A DNA stretch of 64,000 bases. Origin: CAYNHZ01 sp964397445 (GTDB lineage: Bacteria; Bacteroidota; Bacteroidia; Bacteroidales; UBA932). The position numbers and the translations under genes were made by a program. Below are positions 53,397 to 61,370 of the stretch, one piece after another. How positions within the stretch are numbered: position 1 is the stretch's first letter; every line of letters starts with the position of its first letter. The notes under the pieces are model-generated. The model worked only from the letters and a program-made list of their open reading frames with translations, made no database searches and was not told the origin of the DNA. The DNA lies in NCBI GenBank assembly GCA_964397445.1, contig CAYNHZ010000002.1, positions 557,342 to 621,341 of the forward strand. The letters are read 5' to 3'.

Positions 53397-54049
53397 GCTA
53401 TATTTGCCATAAACTCTATTCTATCAGCAATTGCCTCAGCTTCAGATAGATTATGAGTTACATGGATAATAGAGAGTCCATTTTCCGATAGCCCTTTTAA
53501 TAGCGATAGAGAGGAGCTCCTCAGATCCTCATCCAAAGCTGAGGTGGGCTCATCAAGTAACAATAGCTGCGGACTCATAATAAGTGTTCGAGAGAGGGCA
53601 ACCCTCTGACGCTCTCCCCCTGAGAGGCTTAGGGTATCTCTTGTCAAGAGTTGGGCAATCGACAATCTTTCTGCCATCTCATCTACCCGTTGAATAATCT
53701 CCCTCTTTGATATATTTCTTATTGATAATGAATATGCTATGTTTTCAAAAACATTCATATTTGGAAACAATGCATAATCTTGAAATAATATTCCGATATC
53801 TCTTTTTTGGGATGACAGATAGGTTATATCATCTCCATTTAGATATATCCTCCCTGATGCAACCCTCCTTAACCCAGAAATAAGTTCCAATAACACACTT
53901 TTACCCGAGCCTGACGGCCCCAAAAGGGCAAGATACTCCCCTTTATTTAGTTGTAAAGAGAGTGATTTGATTGAAAAATCACCTACTCGATATGTAATAT
54001 TGTCGCATAAAAGCAAAGGGTTTCCCCCATTATCTCCCTTTTTTATCAT
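53390..54049 (-). CDS. wtpC: Tungstate ABC transporter ATP-binding protein WtpC
   Basis: A 219-residue ABC ATPase with Walker A GPSGSGKSVLLELI, Q-loop ILFQDYALFPNM, signature LSGGERQRVALSRTL, Walker B LLLDEPTSALD and the switch histidine in IIHVTHNLSEAE. It lacks the C-terminal MOP/TOBE domain seen in ModC and full-length WtpC, so oxyanion feedback control is probably absent. The ATG at 54049 overlaps the permease gene by 20 bp. Convergent with wtpA, 3' ends overlapping by 7 bp. Confidence 0.88.
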   Translation of the reverse strand: MIKKGDNGGNPLLLCDNITYRVGDFSIKSLSLQLNKGEYLALLGPSGSGKSVLLELISGLRRVASGRIYLNGDDITYLSSQKRDIGILFQDYALFPNMNVFENIAYSLSIRNISKREIIQRVDEMAERLSIAQLLTRDTLSLSGGERQRVALSRTLIMSPQLLLLDEPTSALDEDLRSSSLSLLKGLSENGLSIIHVTHNLSEAEAIADRIEFMANIAQ

Positions 54050-54821
54050 AATCCCTCCCGAGTAATCTAAACAAAACAAATACTGCCACGCATATTAACA
54101 CAAAAATTATTGCGACAGGTCGAGCTTGCGCTAAACCATAAGAGTTAAATCTATCAAAAATCAACACAGGGGCAGTCATAGGGTGATAGGCAACTATTAC
54201 TATTGCCCCAAACTCACTCATTCCACGTGCAAACATCAATACCAATCCAGAAATAATAGATTTATTGGCAAGAGGAATTGATATAGAAGTAAAGACTTTA
54301 AAGGGGGAAGCCCCCAAACTTTTTGCCGCCTGTTCTATCCTTAAAGGCACCGCTTCAAACCCATCTTTAGCCGAATTAATTAAAAACGGAAGTGAAACAA
54401 AGCCCATCGCAAGCCCAATTGCAAATGGTGACCCCACAAGATTTAATCCAAGAAGTTCCCCGAATTTTCCAATCACAGAATCTCTTGAAATCAATCCAAG
54501 CAAAGCTATACCAGCAGCAGAATGAGGTATGACTATTGGTAGGTCGATTAATCCTAATAAAATAGTTTTTCCAAAAAAATCTTTTCTCGCTAAAATATAT
54601 GAGAGGGGAAGGGCAAAGATGGATAGAATTAGAGTAGTTAATGCCGAAATTAACAGTGTCAATGATATGCTGTTTCTCACCTCGTTATCTACCATAGTCT
54701 CAAAAAGATCGGGGAGATTTGATGAGAAAAACAAACCAATAATTGGAGCAACCAAAAATAATAAAGCCAACCCGGAAAGGGTTAAAAACACAAGGCGGGT
54801 AGCTGTATAGGAATTGTTCAT
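54030..54821 (-). CDS. wtpB: Tungstate ABC transporter permease WtpB
   Basis: A 263-residue inner-membrane permease with six helices. The ModB/WtpB features are PLSYILARKDFFGKTILLGL, DLPIVIPHSAAGIALLGL, and the EAA loop AKSLGASPFKVFTSISIPLA. It forms the channel for tungstate delivered by WtpA. The minus-strand box TACCTTTG at 54826-54833 stands only 4 nt from the ATG, suggesting a leaderless message. It is divergent from moeA. Confidence 0.92.
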   Translation of the reverse strand: MNNSYTATRLVFLTLSGLALLFLVAPIIGLFFSSNLPDLFETMVDNEVRNSISLTLLISALTTLILSIFALPLSYILARKDFFGKTILLGLIDLPIVIPHSAAGIALLGLISRDSVIGKFGELLGLNLVGSPFAIGLAMGFVSLPFLINSAKDGFEAVPLRIEQAAKSLGASPFKVFTSISIPLANKSIISGLVLMFARGMSEFGAIVIVAYHPMTAPVLIFDRFNSYGLAQARPVAIIFVLICVAVFVLFRLLGRDYDKKGR

Positions 54822-54825
54822 TTGA

Positions 54826-54862
54826 CAAAGGTAAAAAAACTCATGTTATTTTATTAACTTTG
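54826..54862. promoter_or_regulatory. Divergent promoters of wtpBC and moeA
   Basis: TACCTTTG at 54826-54833 (minus) lies 4 nt before the wtpB ATG. TAACTTTG at 54855-54862 (plus) lies 8 nt before the moeA ATG. Both match TAnnTTTG and both imply very short leaders. Confidence 0.5.
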
Positions 54863-54870
54863 CAAGCATT

Positions 54871-56073
54871 ATGATTGATTTTAATACAGCGTTAAATATA
54901 CTTCTTTCAAATAGTGTTATATCTGATGATATAGAAAAGATTAACCTTATAAACTCTCCAAGCAGAGTTCTTGCTACAGATATTTGCACCCAATATGAAA
55001 TGCCACCATTCGACAAATCCGCCGTTGATGGATATGCTTGCCGTTTTAGTGATCTTGATCGATCCTCATTTGAGATTTTAGAGGTAATAGCAGCAGGAGA
55101 TACCCCAAAATATCCAATCTCAGAGGGGTGTTGTAGCAAAATAATGACAGGAGCTCCCCTGCCAAATGGGGCAGATATAGTTATAATGGTAGAGGATTGT
55201 TGTGAGGCAGATGGAAAGATGACTATCAATAAAAATTGGATTACTGAGGGAGGGCACCATATAAAGAGTAATATTTGTACAAAAGGGGAAGATGTCGGTA
55301 AAGATCAGATACTCCTAAAAAAGGGTAAATTGATCAAACCTCAAGATGTTGCAATTGCTGCCGCTTGCGGGGTTGATAAGTTAGATGTCTTTAAGAAAAT
55401 CAAAGTTGGAATCATCTCCACAGGGAGTGAATTGGTAGAGCCGGGGAGTCAAAATATAAGTTTCGGAAAGATATACAACAGCAATTCTTGGCAACTCATA
55501 TCGCTTATTACCACATTTGGAGGGGATACAACTTATTATGGAATTGCCGCTGATAATATTGAAGATACAGAGTTACTATTATCTCGTGCAGTTAATGATA
55601 ATCAGGTAGTTATACTATCAGGAGGAGTTTCAGAAGGGGATTTTGATTTTGTCCCTGTAATAATGAAAAAGATGGGTTTTAAGATTCTTTTCGACCGAGT
55701 AGCTGTACAACCTGGAAAACCCACAACATTTGCCAAAAATAAAGAAAAGTATATTTTCGGTTTGCCAGGCAATCCTGTTTCAGCCTTTGTACAGACTATT
55801 TTACTTGTAAAACCTTTTCTATTGTCTTTGCAAGGGGCATTTTATCAAGAAAAATGTATCAAGCTCCCTATCTCCTCATATTTTAGGAGAAAGAGCGGAA
55901 GCAGACTTTCACACATCCCTGTTAAAATTAATTCTGATGGAACATTTACACCGATTGAGTACAATGGTTCTGCTCACATTTCAGCCCTCAGCGATTCAGA
56001 TGCACTTGCTCGGATCCCCATAGGGATATTTGAACTTAATATCGGAGAGACGGCAGATATAATTTTATTATAG
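54871..56073 (+). CDS. moeA: Molybdopterin molybdenumtransferase (tungsten insertion) MoeA
   Basis: A 400-residue enzyme that inserts molybdate or tungstate into adenylylated pterin. All MoeA segments are present: MPPFDKSAVDGYACR, IMTGAPLPNGADIVIMVED, GVDKLDVFKKIKVGIISTGSE, VILSGGVSEGDFDFV, VAVQPGKPTTFA and FGLPGNPVSAFV, then the small C-terminal domain IV. In this locus the metal is probably tungsten. It is followed 44 bp later by moaA. Confidence 0.96.
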   Translation: MIDFNTALNILLSNSVISDDIEKINLINSPSRVLATDICTQYEMPPFDKSAVDGYACRFSDLDRSSFEILEVIAAGDTPKYPISEGCCSKIMTGAPLPNGADIVIMVEDCCEADGKMTINKNWITEGGHHIKSNICTKGEDVGKDQILLKKGKLIKPQDVAIAAACGVDKLDVFKKIKVGIISTGSELVEPGSQNISFGKIYNSNSWQLISLITTFGGDTTYYGIAADNIEDTELLLSRAVNDNQVVILSGGVSEGDFDFVPVIMKKMGFKILFDRVAVQPGKPTTFAKNKEKYIFGLPGNPVSAFVQTILLVKPFLLSLQGAFYQEKCIKLPISSYFRRKSGSRLSHIPVKINSDGTFTPIEYNGSAHISALSDSDALARIPIGIFELNIGETADIILL

Positions 56074-56117
56074 TTGTAATACAATAATTTGTAATATCAA
56101 TAAACCATTCAGTCAAA

Positions 56118-56930
56118 ATGATAGATAATTTCGGAAGGAGGATTAATTATTTAAGAATCTCTGTAACTGATAGATGTAATCTAAGATGTGTTTACTGTAT
56201 GCCAAAAGAAGGGATACCACTCGTCCATCACGATAATATTTTGACATTTGACGAGATTGTTGATTTCTCGACATACGCAGTTTCTAAAGGGATTGATAAA
56301 ATAAGGGTAACAGGGGGAGAGCCGCTTGTTAGGAGGGGAATTTGCGATCTTGTTAAGAAATTAAGCAATATTGAGGGGGTAAGAGATATAGCTTTGACAA
56401 CAAACGGGCAACTTTTAAAAGAGATGGCCTATGGACTTAAAGTTGCAGGGCTACAACGTCTTAACATCTCCCTTGACACGATAGATCCACATATATACTT
56501 CGAAATGACAAGAGGGGGATCACTTCAAAAAGTTTTTGATGGGATAGCAGAGGCTAAAAAAGTGGGATTTGGGGATAAAAAAGGGGGAATCAAGATCAAT
56601 TGTGTTTTAACAGAAAATACCACTGATGAGACCACCAATAAAATCAAAGAGTACGCAAGTGCAGAGGGATTAGAGCTCCGCTTCATTAAGTGTATGAACC
56701 TTAAAAATGGTGAATTTTATAGAGTTATAGGAGGAAATGGTGGTGATTGTCCAAACTGTAACAGGCTGCGTCTCACCTCGACAGGGGAACTTCGTCCCTG
56801 CCTATTCTCAAACATCTCATACGATATCCGAAAGATAGGATACGAAAAAGCATTGGAACTGGCACTAAACAACAAACCTGAAAAAGGAATTGCCAACAAT
56901 ATAGATAGTTTCTATACAATCGGGGGGTAA
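56118..56930 (+). CDS. moaA: GTP 3',8-cyclase MoaA, shortened form
   Basis: A 270-residue radical SAM enzyme starting the pterin pathway. It has the N-terminal CNLRCVYC cluster motif after RISVTDR, the GG-E motif VTGGEPLVRRG, the C-terminal cluster CPNCNRLRLTSTGELRPC and the essential C-terminal Gly-Gly (FYTIGG). It is about 55-60 residues shorter than usual. The shortening lies between LELRFIKCMNL and the C-terminal cluster, which are about 22 residues apart instead of some 75. Both ends are intact and in frame, so this is a compact variant or an internal deletion rather than a frameshift. Confidence 0.9.
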   Translation: MIDNFGRRINYLRISVTDRCNLRCVYCMPKEGIPLVHHDNILTFDEIVDFSTYAVSKGIDKIRVTGGEPLVRRGICDLVKKLSNIEGVRDIALTTNGQLLKEMAYGLKVAGLQRLNISLDTIDPHIYFEMTRGGSLQKVFDGIAEAKKVGFGDKKGGIKINCVLTENTTDETTNKIKEYASAEGLELRFIKCMNLKNGEFYRVIGGNGGDCPNCNRLRLTSTGELRPCLFSNISYDIRKIGYEKALELALNNKPEKGIANNIDSFYTIGG

Positions 56931-56938
56931 TCTCCCAA

Positions 56939-57856
56939 TCAGAATACACTTATCTTACTCTTTGTCGTTAATAATTCTAATGATTTTACCCCTCTGACCG
57001 AATTACCTTTTCGATTAAGTCGAGGACTCCACACCGCTACCGAATAGACTTGAGGACAGAGGGCCACTATCCCCCCACCTACTCCACTTTTTGCAGGGAG
57101 CCCTACTAAATATGAAAACTCACCAGCCTCATCATACAATCCGCATAACTGCATTATTGCATTCAGTCTTTTCACCCTAGATGAGGTTAATTGGATATTT
57201 CCCACAGATAGCGATCTACTATGGTCGGAGAAATTATTAAATGCCCTTGCCAACTCACTACAATTCATCTCTATCGAGCATTGATGATAATAAAACTTTA
57301 AAAGATTATCTATGTTGTTCTCAATGTTTCCATAATGTTTCAAAATATTGGCAATTGCAGCATTCATATATCCACACTGATATTCTGATTTTGCAACATC
57401 ATCATTATAGTTAATATCATTACAACCACAGAGATTCCTCACAAATTCCAAAAATTCCTCTTCAGGATTTTTTAAAACGGTCAATAAAATATCTGAAATC
57501 ACCATTGCCCCGGAATTAATGAGGGGGTTTCTCGGATAACCTCTCTCCATCTCCAATTGAATAAGGGAGTTGAATGGCATTCCTGACGGCTCTACCCCAA
57601 CTCTTCTCCACACCTTATCTCCAAGTAAACTTATTGCCATTGCAAGTGACATAACTTTAGAGATACTCTGAATCGAGAAACGCTCTTCACTATCACCGAT
57701 TTTATACTCCTGACCATCAATTGTTCTTAAACACATTCCATATTTATCCGGATTGACTTTTTTTAATTCAGGAATATAAGAGGCTGATTCTCCCACTTTT
57801 GAGAGTTCTAATGTTTCTTTTTCTATCTCGGATAAAATCTTTGCATAATCTACCAT
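56939..57856 (-). CDS. glsA: Glutaminase
   Basis: A 305-residue serine-dependent beta-lactamase-fold enzyme that hydrolyses glutamine to glutamate and ammonia. Signatures are FSIQSISKVMSLAMA with the Ser-x-x-Lys dyad, MPFNSLIQLEMERGYPRNPL, NSGAMVISDIL, KSEYQCGYMNAAIAN and LPAKSGVGGGIVA. A glutaminase of this kind gives acid resistance in some gut bacteria. Its ATG overlaps the thioredoxin-like stop by one base (TGATG), so the two are co-translated. It interrupts the pterin gene group but has no evident link to it. Confidence 0.95.
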   Translation of the reverse strand: MVDYAKILSEIEKETLELSKVGESASYIPELKKVNPDKYGMCLRTIDGQEYKIGDSEERFSIQSISKVMSLAMAISLLGDKVWRRVGVEPSGMPFNSLIQLEMERGYPRNPLINSGAMVISDILLTVLKNPEEEFLEFVRNLCGCNDINYNDDVAKSEYQCGYMNAAIANILKHYGNIENNIDNLLKFYYHQCSIEMNCSELARAFNNFSDHSRSLSVGNIQLTSSRVKRLNAIMQLCGLYDEAGEFSYLVGLPAKSGVGGGIVALCPQVYSVAVWSPRLNRKGNSVRGVKSLELLTTKSKISVF

Positions 57857-58389
57857 CACTTCTCCAACTCTTTTGTAATTAATTCTACCATAGAGGCAAA
57901 TTCTTCCTCATCATATAAACGTGTGAGCATTATGATTTTACCATCCCTGTTTATAATAATATTTCTAGTCACTCCCGCATTTTTCTCACAGAATAGACCA
58001 AAGACAGCTCCCTCGAGATCCAATGCGATAGGGTAAGTAACAGGTATTAATGAAGCAAACTCAATAACCTTCTCCTTACTCTCTTTAAGATCAATCCCAA
58101 AGAGGGCAAATTCGGGATTTTTATTTAGTTTTTGCCAAATTTCACTCTCAATATGGGGCATCTCTTTTCTGCATACACCACACCAACTTGCTGTAAATTG
58201 AAGCATTACAACTTTTCCTCTCAACTCTTTTATATTAATAATTGTACCATTAGGCAGAGATAAATCAAAATCGGGTACTGTATCACCAACCTTAACTATA
58301 TATCCACGACTATCAGTCTCGCTACTGCCGGGTAAAACGAACAATGCAATTATTGTAATCAATTTTAAAAAAAATCTATTTCTCACCAT
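57856..58389 (-). CDS. TlpA-like thioredoxin-fold exported protein
   Basis: A 177-residue protein with a signal peptide or N-terminal anchor (FFLKLITIIALFVLPGSS) and a TlpA/ResA-type domain: VGDTVPDFDLSLPNGTIINI and the redox motif FTASWCGVCRKEMP. The DLEGAVFGLFCEKNAGVTRN segment with its cis-proline-equivalent region is typical. It likely reduces or oxidises disulfides in the periplasm. Co-transcribed with glsA from a TAAATTTG box at 58409-58416 (minus). Confidence 0.88.
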   Translation of the reverse strand: MVRNRFFLKLITIIALFVLPGSSETDSRGYIVKVGDTVPDFDLSLPNGTIINIKELRGKVVMLQFTASWCGVCRKEMPHIESEIWQKLNKNPEFALFGIDLKESKEKVIEFASLIPVTYPIALDLEGAVFGLFCEKNAGVTRNIIINRDGKIIMLTRLYDEEEFASMVELITKELEK

Positions 58390-58408
58390 ATCATTATTAT
58401 ATTTTTAG

Positions 58409-58416
58409 CAAATTTA
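58409..58416 (-). promoter_or_regulatory. -7 promoter box of the tlpA-like/glsA operon
   Basis: TAAATTTG on the minus strand matches TAnnTTTG, 19 nt before the TlpA-like start. Confidence 0.45.
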
Positions 58417-58533
58417 AGTATAATCCCATAATAATAATTATTATTCATCCCTTTCTATTAATGTTCAGTAATAATGAAAAACTGAACTGACAATAACACT
58501 AAGACTCACTATGCTATTTTTAAAAAAGAAATT

Positions 58534-58560
58534 TACCTTTGTAATGTGAGACTAATCTCA
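58534..58560 (+). promoter_or_regulatory. Promoter -7 box and palindrome upstream of the GH97 gene
   Basis: TACCTTTG at 58534-58541 matches TAnnTTTG. It is followed at 58547-58560 by the palindrome TGAGACTAATCTCA, which would sit at the transcription start and could be an operator or 5' hairpin. The GH97 ATG is 11 nt further on. Confidence 0.45.
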
Positions 58561-58571
58561 TATTCAATGTT

Positions 58572-60836
58572 ATGCAAAAATTTAACACAATTAAGTTTAT
58601 CTTCATCTCCTTAATAGTAATATCAGCGATTTCTTGTAAAGATGGAAGTCAATCACAAAATCAGTCACCTTCAAAGAACAATAAACTCTACTCTCCCGAT
58701 ACCAATATTGAGTTATCGTTCGGTTTGTCAAAAGATGGTGAACCACTCTACTCCCTCTCTATGGGTAAAAAGACAATAATTGGGTGGAGTAGATTGGGTA
58801 TCGATATCAAACACGAGGGGGGAATAAATGATATTCAACCATTTATCAATGGGTGGAAGATTCAAAAAACCAATACTATTTTAAAACCATCTCAACTCTA
58901 TTCCCATTTTGTAATAGATTCAATATCAAGAATAAGCGTTGACAACACTTGGTGTCCAATATGGGGAGAAGAGGATTCAATTCGCAACTATTACAATGAG
59001 ATGGCGGTATTTTTAAGCCAACAATATGAAAAAGGGAAGAGTCGTAGTATGATAATTCGTTTCAGATTATTTAACGATGGTCTTGGATTTAGATATGAAT
59101 TTCCAAAACAAGAAAATCTTAATTATTTCATTATCAATAAAGAGGTCACACAATTTATCCTCAATGAGGATCTCACTTCGTATTGGATTGCAGGCGACTA
59201 TGATGCAAATGAATTCTTATATACTACATCTAAAGTTAGCGAAATAAGCAGATTATATAAAGATTTTGATCGAAGTGGAAACTCTTGTATCTGCCCTATG
59301 CCCATTGCTGGAGTTCAAACACCTATAATGATGAAGAGCGATGATGATAGTATTTTTTTGAATATTCACGAAGCAGGATTGGTCAACTACCCGGCTATGC
59401 AGCTTGAAATTATTGATAACATTGGTAAAAATGTGGGATTTACAACCCATTTAGTCCCAGATCAATTAGGAAACAGAGGTTATATCCAAACTCCTCATAA
59501 CACCCCTTGGAGATCTATTCTTGTAGCGAACAATGCCCCCTCCATTCTTGAGAGCAGATTGATCTTAAATCTCAACGAACCATGCAAAGCAGAGGATACA
59601 GAGTGGATCAAGCCACAAAAATTTGTTGGTGTTTGGTGGCAAATGTTTGCCCCTGACCAAGGAAGTTGGGCCTACTCTAATGACCCTAATGTTAAGATAG
59701 GTGTCACCGATTTTTCAAATATGAAACCAAACGGGAAACATGCAGCAAATAGTGAAAATGTTAAAAAATATATAGATTTCGCAGCAAAAAATGGCATAGA
59801 AGGGGTACTCGTTGAGGGGTGGAATATTGGCTGGGAAGATTGGTTCGGGCAATTCAAAGAGAATGTTTTTGACTTCCTTACCCCATATCCCGACTTCAAT
59901 GTCACAGAGTTAAGAGACTATGCCAAATCGAAAGGGGTTCAGCTCATTATGCATCATGAAACATCGGGGTCTATCTCCAATTACGAGAGGTATCTTGAAC
60001 GTGCCTATACCTTTATGAAAGAGAATAATTACTCCGTCGTTAAAAGCGGATATGTCGGCCCTATTATCCCGAGAGGTGAGCATCACTATGGACAAACAGC
60101 TGTAAATCACTATCTCTACTGCATAAAAAAGGGGATGGACTACCAAATAATGATAGATGCACACGAACCTGTACGACCAACAGGATTACATAGGACCTAT
60201 CCCAACTACTTGGCTGCCGAATCTGCGAGGGGAACAGAATTTGAAACATTTTCTAAGATAGGAAACCCTCCGGAACACACAACAATATTGCCATTTACCC
60301 GTTTGATTGGCGGACCTATGGATTATACACCTGGGATTTTCGAACAGAAAATGTCCAAATACGGAGACGGCACATCTGAGGCTCAAGTCCATACCACTCT
60401 TGTTAAACAACTCGCCCTATATGTCACACTCTACTCCCCTCTTCAAATGGTGGCAGATCTTCCTGAAAATTACGAACGGTTCCCTGACGCATTTCGATTT
60501 ATACGAGAGGTACCCACAAATTGGAGTTTTACCAAAGTACTTGAAGCATCACCAGGAGATTATATCACAACAGCAAGATTAAATAAAGATAAAAGCAAAT
60601 GGTTTATCGGGGCAATAACTGATGAAAATAGTCGTACAGCAACAATTGACCTCTCTAAACTCCCATTAGATAGAGACAAGAGATACACCGCCACTATTTT
60701 TGCTGATGGAGAAAAGGCACATTGGAATACAAATCCCCAATCATACACCATCACCACAAGGGAGGTCTCCCCTACCGAAATAATCGAGTGCTATCTTGCA
60801 CCTGGAGGGGGATGCGCAATAATTCTTCAATTCTGA
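58572..60836 (+). CDS. Glycoside hydrolase family 97 lipoprotein
   Basis: A 754-residue enzyme with lipoprotein signal (VISAISCKDG). GH97 architecture: N-terminal beta-sandwich (about 40-310), TIM barrel (about 330-640; WWQMFAPDQGSWAY, NGIEGVLVEGWNIGWEDW, LIMHHETSGSISNYERYL, YQIMIDAHEPVRPTGLHRTY) and a C-terminal beta domain. The family includes inverting alpha-glucosidases such as SusB and retaining alpha-galactosidases; the motif IDAHEPVRPTGLHRTYPN suits the family but I cannot assign anomer specificity. It has its own promoter and no SusC/D neighbours. Confidence 0.93.
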   Translation: MQKFNTIKFIFISLIVISAISCKDGSQSQNQSPSKNNKLYSPDTNIELSFGLSKDGEPLYSLSMGKKTIIGWSRLGIDIKHEGGINDIQPFINGWKIQKTNTILKPSQLYSHFVIDSISRISVDNTWCPIWGEEDSIRNYYNEMAVFLSQQYEKGKSRSMIIRFRLFNDGLGFRYEFPKQENLNYFIINKEVTQFILNEDLTSYWIAGDYDANEFLYTTSKVSEISRLYKDFDRSGNSCICPMPIAGVQTPIMMKSDDDSIFLNIHEAGLVNYPAMQLEIIDNIGKNVGFTTHLVPDQLGNRGYIQTPHNTPWRSILVANNAPSILESRLILNLNEPCKAEDTEWIKPQKFVGVWWQMFAPDQGSWAYSNDPNVKIGVTDFSNMKPNGKHAANSENVKKYIDFAAKNGIEGVLVEGWNIGWEDWFGQFKENVFDFLTPYPDFNVTELRDYAKSKGVQLIMHHETSGSISNYERYLERAYTFMKENNYSVVKSGYVGPIIPRGEHHYGQTAVNHYLYCIKKGMDYQIMIDAHEPVRPTGLHRTYPNYLAAESARGTEFETFSKIGNPPEHTTILPFTRLIGGPMDYTPGIFEQKMSKYGDGTSEAQVHTTLVKQLALYVTLYSPLQMVADLPENYERFPDAFRFIREVPTNWSFTKVLEASPGDYITTARLNKDKSKWFIGAITDENSRTATIDLSKLPLDRDKRYTATIFADGEKAHWNTNPQSYTITTREVSPTEIIECYLAPGGGCAIILQF

Positions 60837-60875
60837 TAAAAATGACTATTTTTGGGGTTACGAAATAATTTGTAA

Positions 60876-61340
60876 ATGGACAATCTTCAGTTTTCACATA
60901 TCACCCCCTCTGGGGAGGTTACAATGGTTGATGTTTCCCAAAAGGATGATCAACTCAGAATAGCCAAAGCTTCAGGTTTTATAAAGCTACAACAGCACAC
61001 CATTCAACTCATAAAAGAGGATAAGATGAAAAAAGGGAATGTTATAGCAACAGCAGAGATATCAGCAATATCTGCCGCTAAAAAATGTTCCGAACTTATC
61101 CCATTGTGTCACAACATCCCCCTTTGGAAAGTTGGTGCTGTATGTACCATAAAAGAGGATGGAATCGAGGTGGATACTATTGCAAAATGTATAGGTAAAA
61201 CAGGAGTGGAAATGGAGGCATTAACTGCTGCATCTGTTGCGTTATTAACAATTTACGATATGTGTAAAGCTGTTGATAAAAGTATGGAGATAACCTCTAT
61301 CACCCTTATAGAAAAGGGTAAATACGATACTGAGCGATAA
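60876..61340 (+). CDS. moaC: Cyclic pyranopterin monophosphate synthase MoaC
   Basis: A 154-residue enzyme that turns the MoaA product into cyclic pyranopterin monophosphate. Conserved motifs are FSHITPSGEVTMVDVSQK, AAKKCSELIPLCHNIPL, TGVEMEALTAASVALLTIYD and MCKAVDKSMEI. Length is normal. It follows the GH97 gene by 39 bp and leads into the MOSC-MogA fusion. MoaE, the next enzyme in the usual pathway, is not encoded in the window. Confidence 0.96.
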   Translation: MDNLQFSHITPSGEVTMVDVSQKDDQLRIAKASGFIKLQQHTIQLIKEDKMKKGNVIATAEISAISAAKKCSELIPLCHNIPLWKVGAVCTIKEDGIEVDTIAKCIGKTGVEMEALTAASVALLTIYDMCKAVDKSMEITSITLIEKGKYDTER

Positions 61341-61370
61341 TTATAAAAATAAATGAAAGTGTCATAAAAT

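Noticed and set aside
53390..54821. Sulfate or phosphate ABC importer
   Set aside because: The adjacent binding protein has the full WtpA signature and the neighbours are pterin-cofactor genes.
56118..56930. moaA as a frameshifted pseudogene
   Set aside because: One continuous frame contains both Fe-S motifs and the final Gly-Gly, and the missing part is internal, so a frameshift does not explain it.
56070..60875. Shared word AATAATTTGTAA upstream of moaA and moaC as a common regulatory site
   Set aside because: Twelve AT-rich bases can match by chance in this genome, and the word is not seen upstream of moeA, wtpA or the AOR gene.
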